Positions 1-7,677 of a stretch of DNA of 11,879 bases are shown piece by piece; position 1 is the stretch's first letter, and each line of letters starts with the position of its first letter. The position numbers and the translations under genes were made by a program. Where the stretch lies: assembly GCA_047610145.1 (NCBI GenBank), contig JBLFZF010000083.1, positions 1 through 11,879 of the forward strand, given 5' to 3'. The DNA comes from CAJXZP01 sp047610145 (lineage in GTDB: Bacteria > Bacteroidota > Bacteroidia > Flavobacteriales_G > Salibacteraceae). The notes beneath the pieces are model-generated. The model was not told the DNA's origin, made no database searches, and saw only the letters and a program-made list of their open reading frames with translations.

Positions 1-1
1 C

Positions 2-1075
2 AAAATGATTACGGCACTTAATGCCGGTGTGGATTCTATTAGAATTAGTGTTCCTTACGATATTGATTTTAATACTTTATTTAAGGACGTCTTACCTGCA
101 CATATTGAAGTTCGTTTCAAAAATGCTTCCTATGAATTAATTAAAAACTACTATTTGTGGTGCCTCGACAAGGAATATGATACGACTACGTTTGAAGGCA
201 CTTTTGAGGTGTTTTACCACCGTATGGAGAACCTAGACGAACGTATTGAGTTAGCGCAAAAGGTGTTAGCCTATTTCCCTAAAATGAGTTTAGTCAATGT
301 GAATGGCGATTACTTCTTTAATCAAGGAAGTACTAATATTCAACAAATTGCGATCAGTATGGCCTTGGCTAACGAGGTTTTAACCGAATTAGTAGAGAAC
401 GGAATTGCACCAAATGATGCCGCTAAATTGATTAGTTTCTCTTTTGCTACGGGATCAGATTATTTCTCTGAGATTGCCAAGTTTCGTGCTTTTAAAGCTT
501 TATGGCAAGTGGTACTAAAAGAATACGGAGTTGAAAATCATGCCACCCAGGTACACGGAATTACCAGTTCTTGGAATCAAACCATTTTAGATTTAAACAA
601 TAACATGCTTCGTAGTGCAACTCAAGCGCTCTCCGCAGTTATTGGAGGATGTCAGTCTATTACGGTACTTCCCTTTGATGATGCTATTCGTTGGTCTAAC
701 GATTTTTCGGAACGTATGGCCAGAAACACGCAACTTATTATTCGAGATGAGGCCTTTGCGGGCAAAGTGGTAGATGCCGCTTCTGGTTCTTATTTCATTG
801 AAAAATTGACCTCTGAAATTGCCATTAAATCTTGGGACTTATTTATCGAAATAGAAGATCTGGGTGGGTTTAAAACCAATATGGACAATGGGAATATTTC
901 CAAATGGATTTCCGCAAACAGAGATGCATCCTGGGAGAAAGCCAAATCGGGAGAAACTACGGTGTTAGGAGTCAATAAATACCCTAACGGAATGGAGAGT
1001 AAAGACGCGTTATTCGCTGAAAAAGCAAAACATAAAATTAAAGGTGTTCGTTTATCGGATGCGATTAATAACTAA
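2..1075 (+). CDS. mutA: Methylmalonyl-CoA mutase small (beta) subunit, 5'-truncated by window edge
   Basis: Small subunit of the heterodimeric adenosylcobalamin-dependent methylmalonyl-CoA mutase, which interconverts (R)-methylmalonyl-CoA and succinyl-CoA in the cytoplasm. The frame is open to the window edge, so the ATG at 5 is probably an internal Met and the true start lies upstream; I infer roughly 100 residues are missing. Numbering from that Met, the 356 visible residues cover most of a TIM barrel. They share paralogous motifs with the downstream large subunit: FATGSDYFSEIAKFRA (147-162), FSERMARNTQ (234-243), KVVDAASGSYFIEKLT (254-269) and GVNKY (322-326). The protein ends just after the barrel, at RLSDAINN. 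It has no C-terminal cobalamin domain and no DxHxxG motif, as expected for a non-catalytic subunit. The next gene starts 13 nt later, so the two are surely cotranscribed. The family call is very secure; only the start is unknown. Confidence 0.95.
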   Translation, partial: KMITALNAGVDSIRISVPYDIDFNTLFKDVLPAHIEVRFKNASYELIKNYYLWCLDKEYDTTTFEGTFEVFYHRMENLDERIELAQKVLAYFPKMSLVNVNGDYFFNQGSTNIQQIAISMALANEVLTELVENGIAPNDAAKLISFSFATGSDYFSEIAKFRAFKALWQVVLKEYGVENHATQVHGITSSWNQTILDLNNNMLRSATQALSAVIGGCQSITVLPFDDAIRWSNDFSERMARNTQLIIRDEAFAGKVVDAASGSYFIEKLTSEIAIKSWDLFIEIEDLGGFKTNMDNGNISKWISANRDASWEKAKSGETTVLGVNKYPNGMESKDALFAEKAKHKIKGVRLSDAINN

Positions 1076-1088
1076 TTGAGGAAATTAA

Positions 1089-3239
1089 ATGCGTAAATCA
1101 TTTAAACACATAAATATACAAGAAGCGCTTAATTCGGCAAGCAATGATAATATTGTGGTCGAAGATGTGAGCTTTTGGAAAGCACCTGAGCAAATTAATA
1201 TTCCTTCTGATATGGATGGGATTCCTAATGAATCTGTTATTCCAACAGGATATGTAGCCGGGATTCCACCGTATTTAAGAGGCCCTTATTCTACGATGTA
1301 TGCTTCTAGAGCGTGGACCGTAAGACAATATGCAGGTTTTAGTACGGCTGAAGAGTCGAATGCTTTTTATAGAAGAAACTTAGCGGCAGGTCAAAAAGGA
1401 TTGTCGGTTGCTTTTGATTTAGCTACCCACCGTGGATATGATTCAGATCATGAACGCGTAGAAGGTGACGTAGGAAAAGCAGGAGTAGCCATTGACTCTG
1501 TTGAGGATATGAAAATTCTTTTCGATCAAATTCCATTAGATAAAATGTCGGTTTCAATGACTATGAACGGGGCTGTTTTACCCATCATGGCGTTTTATAT
1601 TGTTGCAGCCGAAGAGCAAGGGGTTTCGCCCGATTTATTAGCTGGAACGATTCAGAATGATATTCTGAAAGAATTCATGGTTCGAAACACCTATATCTAC
1701 CCTCCAGCTCCTTCTATGCGCATTATTGCAGATATATTTCAATATTCATCTCAAAAAATGCCTAAATTCAATTCGATATCTATTTCGGGGTACCACATGC
1801 AAGAAGCTGGGGCGACTGCAGATATTGAATTGGCATATACGTTAGCAGATGGTTTAGAATATGTGCGCACTGGAATAGCCAACGGATTAGATATTGATCA
1901 ATTCGCCCCTCGTTTATCGTTCTTTTGGGCTATTGGTATGAATCATTTTATGGAGATTGCTAAAATGCGTGCGGGACGTTTGATTTGGGCAAAATTGATA
2001 CAACAATTCCATCCAAAGAATGAGAAATCACTGGCTTTGAGAACGCATTGTCAAACCTCTGGTTGGAGTTTAACCGAGCAAGATCCTTTTAATAATGTAG
2101 CACGTACCGCTATTGAAGCTTTAGCTGCTGCGCTGGGCGGTACTCAATCCTTACATACCAATGCATTAGATGAAGCTATTGCTTTACCTACTGATTTTTC
2201 GGCACGTATTGCTAGAAACACGCAGATTTATCTTCAGGAAGAAACCGGAATCACCAAAGTAGTGGATCCTTGGGGTGGCTCTAAATACGTAGAATATCTC
2301 ACTAATCAGTTAGTAGATAAGGCGTGGAACCTAATTCAAGAAGTAGAAGAATTGGGAGGAATGACTAAAGCCATTGAAACAGGCTTGCCTAAGTTAAGAA
2401 TTGAAGAAGCCGCTGCGCGCAAGCAAGCGCGCATTGATTCGGGTAAGGATATTATTGTTGGGGTAAATAAATACAAAGTAAACACCGATAATGAAGAGTT
2501 AGAAATACTAGATGTTGATAATACTGCGGTCAGACTTTCTCAAATTAAACGTATTCATGCCATGAAAGCTTCTCGAGACGAAGCCAAATGTCAATCAGCA
2601 TTAAGCGCGTTAGCTGATGCCGCTAAAGAAAATACGGGTAACTTACTAGAGTTGGCTATTAACGCAGCCAGATTCCGAGCAACTTTGGGTGAAATATCAA
2701 TGGCTATGGAGCAGACATTTGGTCGTTTTAAAGCAACTACGCAATCTGTTAAAGGAGTCTACTCCTCTGAAGCTATGAACAACGAAGATTTTAAAAAAGC
2801 CATCGCTAAAACTAATGTGTTTGCCAAGTTGGCCGGAAGAAGACCCCGAATTATGGTGGCTAAAATGGGCCAAGATGGTCATGATCGTGGAGCGAAGGTA
2901 ATTTCTACCAGTTTTGCAGATATGGGTTTTGACGTAGATATAGGTCCTTTATTTCAAACACCTGCTGAAGCCGCTAAACAAGCGGTAGAAAATGACGTGC
3001 ATATTTTAGGCATATCCTCTTTAGCTGCAGGACATAAGACATTAGTACCTCAAGTGATAGCTGAGCTAGAAAAACTAGACCGACCAGATATTATGGTGGT
3101 TGCTGGCGGGGTTATTCCTCAACAAGATTATGCTTTTTTATATGAAGCTGGTGTACTTGGTATTTTTGGTCCTGGAACTAATATATCCATAGCTGCAGGT
3201 GAAATTCTAGATATTCTGATTACTGCTAAAAAACAATAA
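1089..3239 (+). CDS. mutB: Methylmalonyl-CoA mutase large (alpha) subunit, B12-binding
   Basis: Catalytic subunit of methylmalonyl-CoA mutase (716 aa, the usual length for this family). An N-terminal TIM barrel (about 1-485) binds the CoA substrate. A helical linker leads to a C-terminal cobalamin domain (about 585-716). That domain carries the base-off motif DGHDRG (596-601), in which His598 should be the lower axial cobalt ligand, followed by GISSLAAGH (641-649) and the glycine-rich VAGGV (671-675). Active-site residues known from the Propionibacterium enzyme are in place: Tyr81 in RQYAGFSTA, Arg199 in FMVRNTYIYPP and His236 in GYHMQEAGA, matching Y89, R207 and H244 there with a constant offset of eight. 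A GAGG stretch lies about 8 nt before the ATG, a rare SD-like sequence in this window. Partner subunit upstream; YbaB-like gene 3 nt downstream. Complete, with no missing key residue. Confidence 0.98.
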   Translation: MRKSFKHINIQEALNSASNDNIVVEDVSFWKAPEQINIPSDMDGIPNESVIPTGYVAGIPPYLRGPYSTMYASRAWTVRQYAGFSTAEESNAFYRRNLAAGQKGLSVAFDLATHRGYDSDHERVEGDVGKAGVAIDSVEDMKILFDQIPLDKMSVSMTMNGAVLPIMAFYIVAAEEQGVSPDLLAGTIQNDILKEFMVRNTYIYPPAPSMRIIADIFQYSSQKMPKFNSISISGYHMQEAGATADIELAYTLADGLEYVRTGIANGLDIDQFAPRLSFFWAIGMNHFMEIAKMRAGRLIWAKLIQQFHPKNEKSLALRTHCQTSGWSLTEQDPFNNVARTAIEALAAALGGTQSLHTNALDEAIALPTDFSARIARNTQIYLQEETGITKVVDPWGGSKYVEYLTNQLVDKAWNLIQEVEELGGMTKAIETGLPKLRIEEAAARKQARIDSGKDIIVGVNKYKVNTDNEELEILDVDNTAVRLSQIKRIHAMKASRDEAKCQSALSALADAAKENTGNLLELAINAARFRATLGEISMAMEQTFGRFKATTQSVKGVYSSEAMNNEDFKKAIAKTNVFAKLAGRRPRIMVAKMGQDGHDRGAKVISTSFADMGFDVDIGPLFQTPAEAAKQAVENDVHILGISSLAAGHKTLVPQVIAELEKLDRPDIMVVAGGVIPQQDYAFLYEAGVLGIFGPGTNISIAAGEILDILITAKKQ

Positions 3240-3242
3240 GCC

Positions 3243-3551
3243 ATGTTTGGAGATTTAAAGAATCAACTTAATAAAGGTAAGGAAGATTTAGCCAAACGAA
3301 TGGTCGATACATATGTTCGTTCGATTTCGCCAAGTACTCACATTGAAGTTATAGCAAACGGGAATAAGCAAATTATGGATATTCGGATAAACGATGAAAT
3401 CTACGCAGATAAAGAACAGCTAGAAGATGAGTTAATTACCACCTTGAATAACGCTTTAGAAAAAGCAGAAGAGATGTTTCAAGAAGAAATGAAAACGGTG
3501 ATGAAGTCTAACATGCCTGATATACCTGGTTTAGACGGATTACTAGATTAA
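3243..3551 (+). CDS. YbaB/EbfC-family nucleoid-associated-like protein
   Basis: Small 102-aa protein resembling the YbaB/EbfC family, dimeric DNA-binding proteins of the bacterial nucleoid. Visible family features are a helical, lysine-rich N-terminus (1-25), a central beta segment (32-52) with the family-typical N-G-N (39-41) and I-D/R-I-N pattern, DKEQLEDEL (56-64) opening the long C-terminal helix, NNALEKAEE (69-77), and a proline/glycine tail ending PGLDGLLD. The start is 3 nt after the mutB stop and the stop shares one base with the next ATG, so it is translated as part of the mut transcript. Classical ybaB sits beside dnaX/recR; here the gene is in a metabolic operon and the sequence is divergent, so it may be a paralogue with another role. 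No gene symbol is given because orthology to ybaB cannot be judged here. Confidence 0.72.
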   Translation: MFGDLKNQLNKGKEDLAKRMVDTYVRSISPSTHIEVIANGNKQIMDIRINDEIYADKEQLEDELITTLNNALEKAEEMFQEEMKTVMKSNMPDIPGLDGLLD

Positions 3552-4117
3552 TGCCTTTTGTTTCTGACTCAAAATTTGATGGCCTTTTAAAAGAAGAATA
3601 TGGTCACCACTCCGCTATTCATTGGACTTCCTTAGATATTGCCAAAAAATGTGGTCGATGGTTGGATTCTCAAAATGCAAGAAATACCTTAGACATTGGT
3701 TCAGGAATAGGTAAGTTTTGTTTTATCGCAGAACATTTTTCAAAGGGAAGCTTTACTGGGGTAGAAATTAGACCCAATTTGGTGCTGGAGTCCATTCGCT
3801 TAATGAAGGTGTTAGATAGTCATCGTACATCGTTTACTTCCGCGAGCGTTTTAGAATTTGATTTCAGAAACTTCGATTCGTTCTTTTACTATAATCCTTT
3901 TTGTGAGCAAGAAGCGACCGCTGCTTTTATTGACCATGAAATTCGAATACAGCCGAACTTATTGAATTTATACTCCAAAAGTGTTTGTTCAAAATTAGAT
4001 TCCCTTTCCAGTGGCACCTTATTAATTACATATAGATCCCCTAATTTTGAACCTCCAGAAAAATTTAAGGTGATTGATATTCAAGAAAATGGAGAATTGG
4101 TCTTTTGGAAAAACTAA
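3551..4117 (+). CDS. Small class I SAM-dependent methyltransferase
   Basis: A 188-aa protein with a Rossmann-type methyltransferase core. Motif I is LDIGSGIGKF (47-56), the glycine-rich SAM loop. The acidic residue that should contact the SAM ribose is Glu72 in FTGVEIRP (68-75). A motif IV position is occupied by FFYYNPF (111-117), and a late strand GTLLITYRSP (155-164) completes the fold. NPF recalls the NPP[YF] motif of enzymes methylating nitrogen on DNA, RNA or protein, but it lacks the second proline and the substrate cannot be inferred. There is no signal peptide or membrane segment, so it should be cytoplasmic. Its ATG overlaps the preceding stop by one base (TAATG), typical of coupled translation. 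Its 3' end overlaps the convergent pgi gene by 4 nt. Confidence 0.8.
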   Translation: MPFVSDSKFDGLLKEEYGHHSAIHWTSLDIAKKCGRWLDSQNARNTLDIGSGIGKFCFIAEHFSKGSFTGVEIRPNLVLESIRLMKVLDSHRTSFTSASVLEFDFRNFDSFFYYNPFCEQEATAAFIDHEIRIQPNLLNLYSKSVCSKLDSLSSGTLLITYRSPNFEPPEKFKVIDIQENGELVFWKN

Positions 4118-5757
4118 TTTCTATGAGACTTAAAGTAGTTTATGAGTCCGTTAGTCGAACTATCGTGAGTATTCACCGGTTGGTTAGCTGCTAGTTCTGG
4201 TAATATGTTTTTAGCCAAGCTTTTACCTAACTCCACCCCCATTTGATCAAAGCTATTGATATTCCAAATGGCTCCTTGCACAAAGGTTTTATGCTCATAA
4301 ATAGCCACTAAAGCCCCTAAGTTTTTAGGCGTTAACTCCTTAATTAAAATTGAATTGGTGGGTACTCCCCCTTTAAAAACTTTAAAAGGAATTAAACCTT
4401 TCGATAAGTCCGGTTCATCTTCGATAACCTTCTTCGCACTTTTACCGTTCATGAGTCCTTCCGTTTGTGCAAAGAAATTGGCCATTAATTTATCATGGTG
4501 ATTACCCACCGGACATTGAGACTTGGCCATACCAATAAAATCAGCCGGTACCGTTTGTGACCCTTGTTGAATCAACTGATAAAACGAATGTTGCCCGTTA
4601 GTTCCTGCTTCGCCCCATATTACCGGACTTGTAGCGTATGAAATTACCGCTCCATTTCTATCGGTAGTTTTCCCATTACTTTCCATTCCTAGTTGCTGTA
4701 AATAAGCAGGTAGTCTATGTAAACCTTGATCATAAGGTAAAATAGCTTCCGTAGCATACTTACAGAAATTAACATGCCAAATACTAATTAAAGCCATTAA
4801 AACAGGAATGTTCGATCCAAAATCTTCTTCTTTAAAATGCGTATCCATAGAATGCGCACCTTCCAATAAATCTTCGAAATTCGAAAACCCAATAGATAAT
4901 GAGATAGATAACCCAATAGAAGACCAAAGAGAAAATCTACCACCTACCCAATCCCAAAATAAAAAGGTATTGCTTTGACTAATACCAAAAGAGCTTACAG
5001 ATGCTGCATTCGTAGAAATGGCAACAAAATGTTTTGCAATACAATCTTCATCACTAAACTTATCCATCATCCATTCTCTTAGAGAATTGGCATTAGCCAT
5101 GGTTTCCTGCGTGGTAAATGTTTTACTAGCCACTAAAAACAAGGTAGTTTCCGGATCAATTTTCGCCCAAACATGAGATAAATGAGCCCCGTCAACGTTC
5201 GATACAAAGTGCGTTGATATTCCGCTTGGAATAAATGTGTTCAAAGCTTCCACAATCATTAAAGGACCTAAATCAGAACCTCCAACACCAATATTAACGA
5301 TCGTATTCAAGGTTTTACCGGTAAACCCTTTTAACTCTCCATTTTGAAACCTGTTGGATACATCTTTTACTTTTTCAAGTTCTGATTTCACATTGAAATG
5401 AACTTCTTCCCCATTTAGTTCTAATCCAGAATTAGTCGTGTTTCTTAATTCCGTATGAAGCACGGATCTATTCTCGGTAAAGTTTATTTTATCTCCAGAA
5501 AACATCGCTTTAATTTGATCTTTAAGATCACATTCATTGGCTAAATCATTTAATAAAGACAGTGTTTCTTTGGAAATATTATTTTTAGAATAATCAACTA
5601 AAAAATCGTTAAACGAGATCGAGAAATCAGTAAAACGATCATCATCTAGTTGAAAAAAATCTCTGGCTAAATTAGACTTATTTTCCTCATAATGAGAAAG
5701 TAAACTCTTCCAAGAAGAAGTTGTGGTCGGATCTGTTTTAAACATACTACAAAACAA
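4114..5757 (-). CDS. pgi: Glucose-6-phosphate isomerase
   Basis: Interconverts glucose-6-phosphate and fructose-6-phosphate in glycolysis and gluconeogenesis; cytosolic. The 547-aa length matches the long, E. coli-like form. The phosphosugar-binding part has NIGVGGSDLGP (155-165) and SKTFTTQETM (211-220). The family signature DWVGGRFSLWSSIG is at 269-282. Predicted catalytic residues are Glu359 in QLGMESNGK, His390 in GTNGQHSFYQ and Lys512 in GVELGKSLAK. All are intact, so the enzyme should be active. The annotated start gives MFCSMFKTDP; an ATG four codons in (5745) gives MFKTDPTTT and is an equally good or better start. It lies 19 nt downstream of an unrecognised gene on the same strand, so it is probably the last gene of a three-gene unit. 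The stop overlaps the convergent methyltransferase gene by 4 nt. Confidence 0.98.
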   Translation of the reverse strand: MFCSMFKTDPTTTSSWKSLLSHYEENKSNLARDFFQLDDDRFTDFSISFNDFLVDYSKNNISKETLSLLNDLANECDLKDQIKAMFSGDKINFTENRSVLHTELRNTTNSGLELNGEEVHFNVKSELEKVKDVSNRFQNGELKGFTGKTLNTIVNIGVGGSDLGPLMIVEALNTFIPSGISTHFVSNVDGAHLSHVWAKIDPETTLFLVASKTFTTQETMANANSLREWMMDKFSDEDCIAKHFVAISTNAASVSSFGISQSNTFLFWDWVGGRFSLWSSIGLSISLSIGFSNFEDLLEGAHSMDTHFKEEDFGSNIPVLMALISIWHVNFCKYATEAILPYDQGLHRLPAYLQQLGMESNGKTTDRNGAVISYATSPVIWGEAGTNGQHSFYQLIQQGSQTVPADFIGMAKSQCPVGNHHDKLMANFFAQTEGLMNGKSAKKVIEDEPDLSKGLIPFKVFKGGVPTNSILIKELTPKNLGALVAIYEHKTFVQGAIWNINSFDQMGVELGKSLAKNILPELAANQPVNTHDSSTNGLINYFKSHRN

Positions 5758-5776
5758 AGCAATTTAAGGACATATC

Positions 5777-6220
5777 CTAAGCCGCAGGCTTAATTCTAAT
5801 CAATCTATGTCCCTTAACAGACTTCCTTTTCAATAAGTTTTCTTGATTCGGAGAAATACCTTGAAACTTAACTAATTGACGTAAAACCTTAGTCCATTCA
5901 ATCGACTCATTCCACTCTCCTCTATCTCGCATTTCAATAATTTGATTTCTTAATTTAAGTGACCACGCTTTATTAGCTTCGTTGTCTTCAAATTTCACAC
6001 TTTTCAGCTCGGGTAGGATAAACACTCCATGTTCATTAATCATGAGAAGATACTGCTCAGGGCAAGTAATGATAAAATCGTGAATCCAATTTTGGCCACT
6101 GATATAGCACTTCCATGCTTCAATTGTCCAATTAATTGAATTTGCCCATACCCGTTTAGAAATTCCAGCAGGTTTATTTTTAGTGCGAACTACTGACTTA
6201 ATTTTATTTAGATTATTCAT
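5777..6220 (-). CDS. Unrecognised basic, tryptophan-rich protein
   Basis: A 147-aa protein whose family I do not recognise. It is strongly basic at both ends: KIKSVVRTKNKPAGISKR at 6-23 and KRKSVKGHRLIRIK at 131-144. It carries seven tryptophans, at 25, 31, 36, 45, 86, 103 and 109, four of them in one 21-residue stretch. There is no signal peptide or transmembrane segment, so a soluble cytoplasmic protein, perhaps nucleic-acid binding, is the most that can be inferred. The start is well supported by AGAGGA about 6 nt before the ATG, an unusually good Shine-Dalgarno match for this phylum. It sits 17 nt after the HIRAN-like gene and 19 nt before pgi on the same strand, suggesting cotranscription. 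It reads as a real gene rather than a shadow because it is long, has an SD and fits the packed unit without overlap. Confidence 0.7.
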   Translation of the reverse strand: MNNLNKIKSVVRTKNKPAGISKRVWANSINWTIEAWKCYISGQNWIHDFIITCPEQYLLMINEHGVFILPELKSVKFEDNEANKAWSLKLRNQIIEMRDRGEWNESIEWTKVLRQLVKFQGISPNQENLLKRKSVKGHRLIRIKPAA

Positions 6221-6237
6221 AGTGATCCTCTTTACTT

Positions 6238-6678
6238 TTATAAATAATTTTCGTTAATCTGAATAAATAAACTGTTTATTGGGAGGTATTTCCGCTTAAC
6301 AATCTGAGAAACCTTCACTTTTAAATCAAAGCCGTGCATCAATACTTTTTCAATTAAAGAGGCAGTCGTGTGGGGTAAATAACCTAACTTGAAATTTCTG
6401 AAGTAGATTTCAACCGCTTGCTGCGGTTGAGAAGCACCATAGTTATAATATAGCGATAGCTCTTCTCCTTCTTTAATATGATGATAAATGGCGGGCATTT
6501 GAAATAATGAAAGACCAATTACCTCTGTTGAAATGGGAAATTGCTGCTCATTAGATTTATCTGTTGTAAACAATGCCACTGTTAAATTGTTTTTTACGGT
6601 CTCTTCGATGAATGCGTTCATATCTCTTAATTTTGAAGCAAACCTATAGTCCACCACCGTAATGGATTTACGGTTCAA
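6238..6678 (-). CDS. HIRAN-domain-like small protein
   Basis: A 146-aa protein whose residues 52-128 resemble the HIRAN domain, a beta-barrel module that binds DNA ends and is found alone or fused to repair and helicase proteins. Matching features are the opening strand EVIGLSLF (52-59), then EGEELSLYYN (70-79), QAVEIYFRNFKLGYLP (87-102) with the typical 'AV.Vy..g.klGylP' pattern, and the helix-strand ending IEKVLMHGFDLKVKV (109-123). The usual E-P-x-N-x-Y-D loop before 'AV' is replaced by YNYGASQPQQ, so ligand binding may differ. The start is a problem: this frame opens with TTG (6678-6676), with no in-frame ATG upstream before a stop. The first in-frame ATG is codon 20 (6621). An ATGATG in another frame at 6701 joins this frame only through a -1 shift at an A6 run. 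The HIRAN region is intact either way. Confidence 0.6.
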   Translation of the reverse strand: MNRKSITVVDYRFASKLRDMNAFIEETVKNNLTVALFTTDKSNEQQFPISTEVIGLSLFQMPAIYHHIKEGEELSLYYNYGASQPQQAVEIYFRNFKLGYLPHTTASLIEKVLMHGFDLKVKVSQIVKRKYLPINSLFIQINENYL

Positions 6679-6701
6679 AATGAAGAGGGTTTTTTCATCA
6701 T
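6675..6701 (-). other. Out-of-frame 8-codon ATG ORF overlapping the HIRAN-like gene start
   Basis: On the minus strand, ATGATGAAAAAACCC begins a nine-triplet ORF (MMKKPSSF, then TGA). Its stop overlaps the TTG proposed as start of the HIRAN-like gene. It could be a leader peptide coupled to that gene. It could equally be the true N-terminus, separated by a one-base error or slippage in the A6 run at 6690-6695: shifted by -1 the reading becomes MMKKTLFILNRKS, a credible protein start. Chance is also possible. Confidence 0.3.
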
Positions 6702-6771
6702 GAGATTGTGTTTATTTAGCCTTAGGGCCTATAGATAGGATGTTAATAAAATTAAAAAGTAGTTTCTGAAA
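6679..6771. promoter_or_regulatory. Divergent intergenic region with inverted repeat
   Basis: These 93 nt separate the HIRAN-like gene (minus) from the xerD-like gene (plus) and must hold both promoters if each gene has its own. The clearest structure is CCTAT-AG-ATAGG at 6728-6739, a perfect 5-bp inverted repeat with a 2-nt centre. Overlapping it is TAGG-G-CCTA at 6723-6731. This could be an operator or a recombinase or regulator site. No full TAnnTTTG element is seen on either strand. Confidence 0.35.
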
Positions 6772-7677
6772 ATGACGTCAAGCTGGGTTATTCATAAAAA
6801 AGAGTTTCATGCCTACCTTAAAATTGAACGATCTTTATCGAACAATACTATTGAAGGTTATCTGGAGGATGTGCGTAAACTAGAGGCGTTTATCGAAATG
6901 GAATATCCTTCTATTTCGCCAATGACGGTGGAGGCCAAACATATCCGTTCGTTTTTACATTTTATTACAGAGTTAGGATTAGCTATTAGTTCTCAAAACC
7001 GTATTCTTTCCGGTATCAAAGCCTTCTATAAGTATTTATTACTAGAAGACATTATGGATGCTAATCCAACAGAGTTAATAGAAACCGCACGGGTAGGGAG
7101 AAAACTTCCAGACACATTAGACAATGATGAAATAGAATTGTTGTTAGATCAAGTTGACCGAAGTAAACCAGAAGGAGAAAGAAACATCGCCATTATTGAA
7201 GTGTTGTATGGATGTGGGTTACGAGTGAGTGAATTAGTGAATCTCAAAATATCCAATGTTTATTTTAATGATGGTTTTGTAAGAGTTACAGGAAAAGGAG
7301 ATAAACAGCGATTAGTTCCTCTAGGCAGAATGGCAAAAAAGCATATTCTATTATATATGGATGACGTTCGAGTTCATGTACCTGTTCAAAAAGGCCAGGA
7401 AGATTTTGTGTTTCTAAACCGAAGAGGCAAACAATTAACACGCGTCATGATTTTCACGATCATTAAGACTTTAGCGGAAAAAGCAGGCATTCGAAAAACA
7501 ATTAGTCCCCATACCTTACGCCATTCATTTGCCACAGAACTCATTCAGCGCGGTGCTGACCTGAGAGCGATACAAGATATGTTAGGGCATGAATCTATTA
7601 CTACCACAGAAATTTATACGCATTTAAATCAAGCCGATTTATTAGATACGATTATTCAATTTCACCCAAGAAGTTAA
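6772..7677 (+). CDS. xerD: Tyrosine recombinase, XerC/XerD type
   Basis: Site-specific tyrosine recombinase of the Xer family (301 aa, the usual Xer length). Xer proteins resolve chromosome dimers at dif during cell division. The N-terminal SAM-like core-binding domain spans about 5-90, with the typical YLKIERSLSNNTIEGYLEDV at 15-34. The catalytic domain follows, with all residues present: Arg151 in GCGLRVSEL, Lys175 in GKGDKQR, His247 and Arg250 in HTLRHSFAT, His273 in LGHESITTT and nucleophile Tyr282 in IYTHL. Bacteroidota usually encode XerD-like proteins close in sequence to XerC, so the symbol follows overall resemblance and is less certain than the family. No integron, prophage or att-like repeat surrounds it, which argues for the housekeeping enzyme rather than a mobile-element integrase. 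Its stop overlaps the convergent LPP20 gene by 4 nt. Confidence 0.9.
   Translation: MTSSWVIHKKEFHAYLKIERSLSNNTIEGYLEDVRKLEAFIEMEYPSISPMTVEAKHIRSFLHFITELGLAISSQNRILSGIKAFYKYLLLEDIMDANPTELIETARVGRKLPDTLDNDEIELLLDQVDRSKPEGERNIAIIEVLYGCGLRVSELVNLKISNVYFNDGFVRVTGKGDKQRLVPLGRMAKKHILLYMDDVRVHVPVQKGQEDFVFLNRRGKQLTRVMIFTIIKTLAEKAGIRKTISPHTLRHSFATELIQRGADLRAIQDMLGHESITTTEIYTHLNQADLLDTIIQFHPRS

Noticed and set aside
790..975. 61-aa minus-strand ORF inside mutA
   Set aside because: Fully inside a conserved gene on the other strand, with no start signal and no recognisable protein.
2697..2882. 61-aa minus-strand ORF inside mutB
   Set aside because: Antisense shadow of the linker and start of the B12 domain; low-complexity product.
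6772..7677. Mobile-element integrase
   Set aside because: Length, sequence and housekeeping neighbours fit a Xer protein; no att-like direct repeats, tRNA gene or cargo genes were seen.
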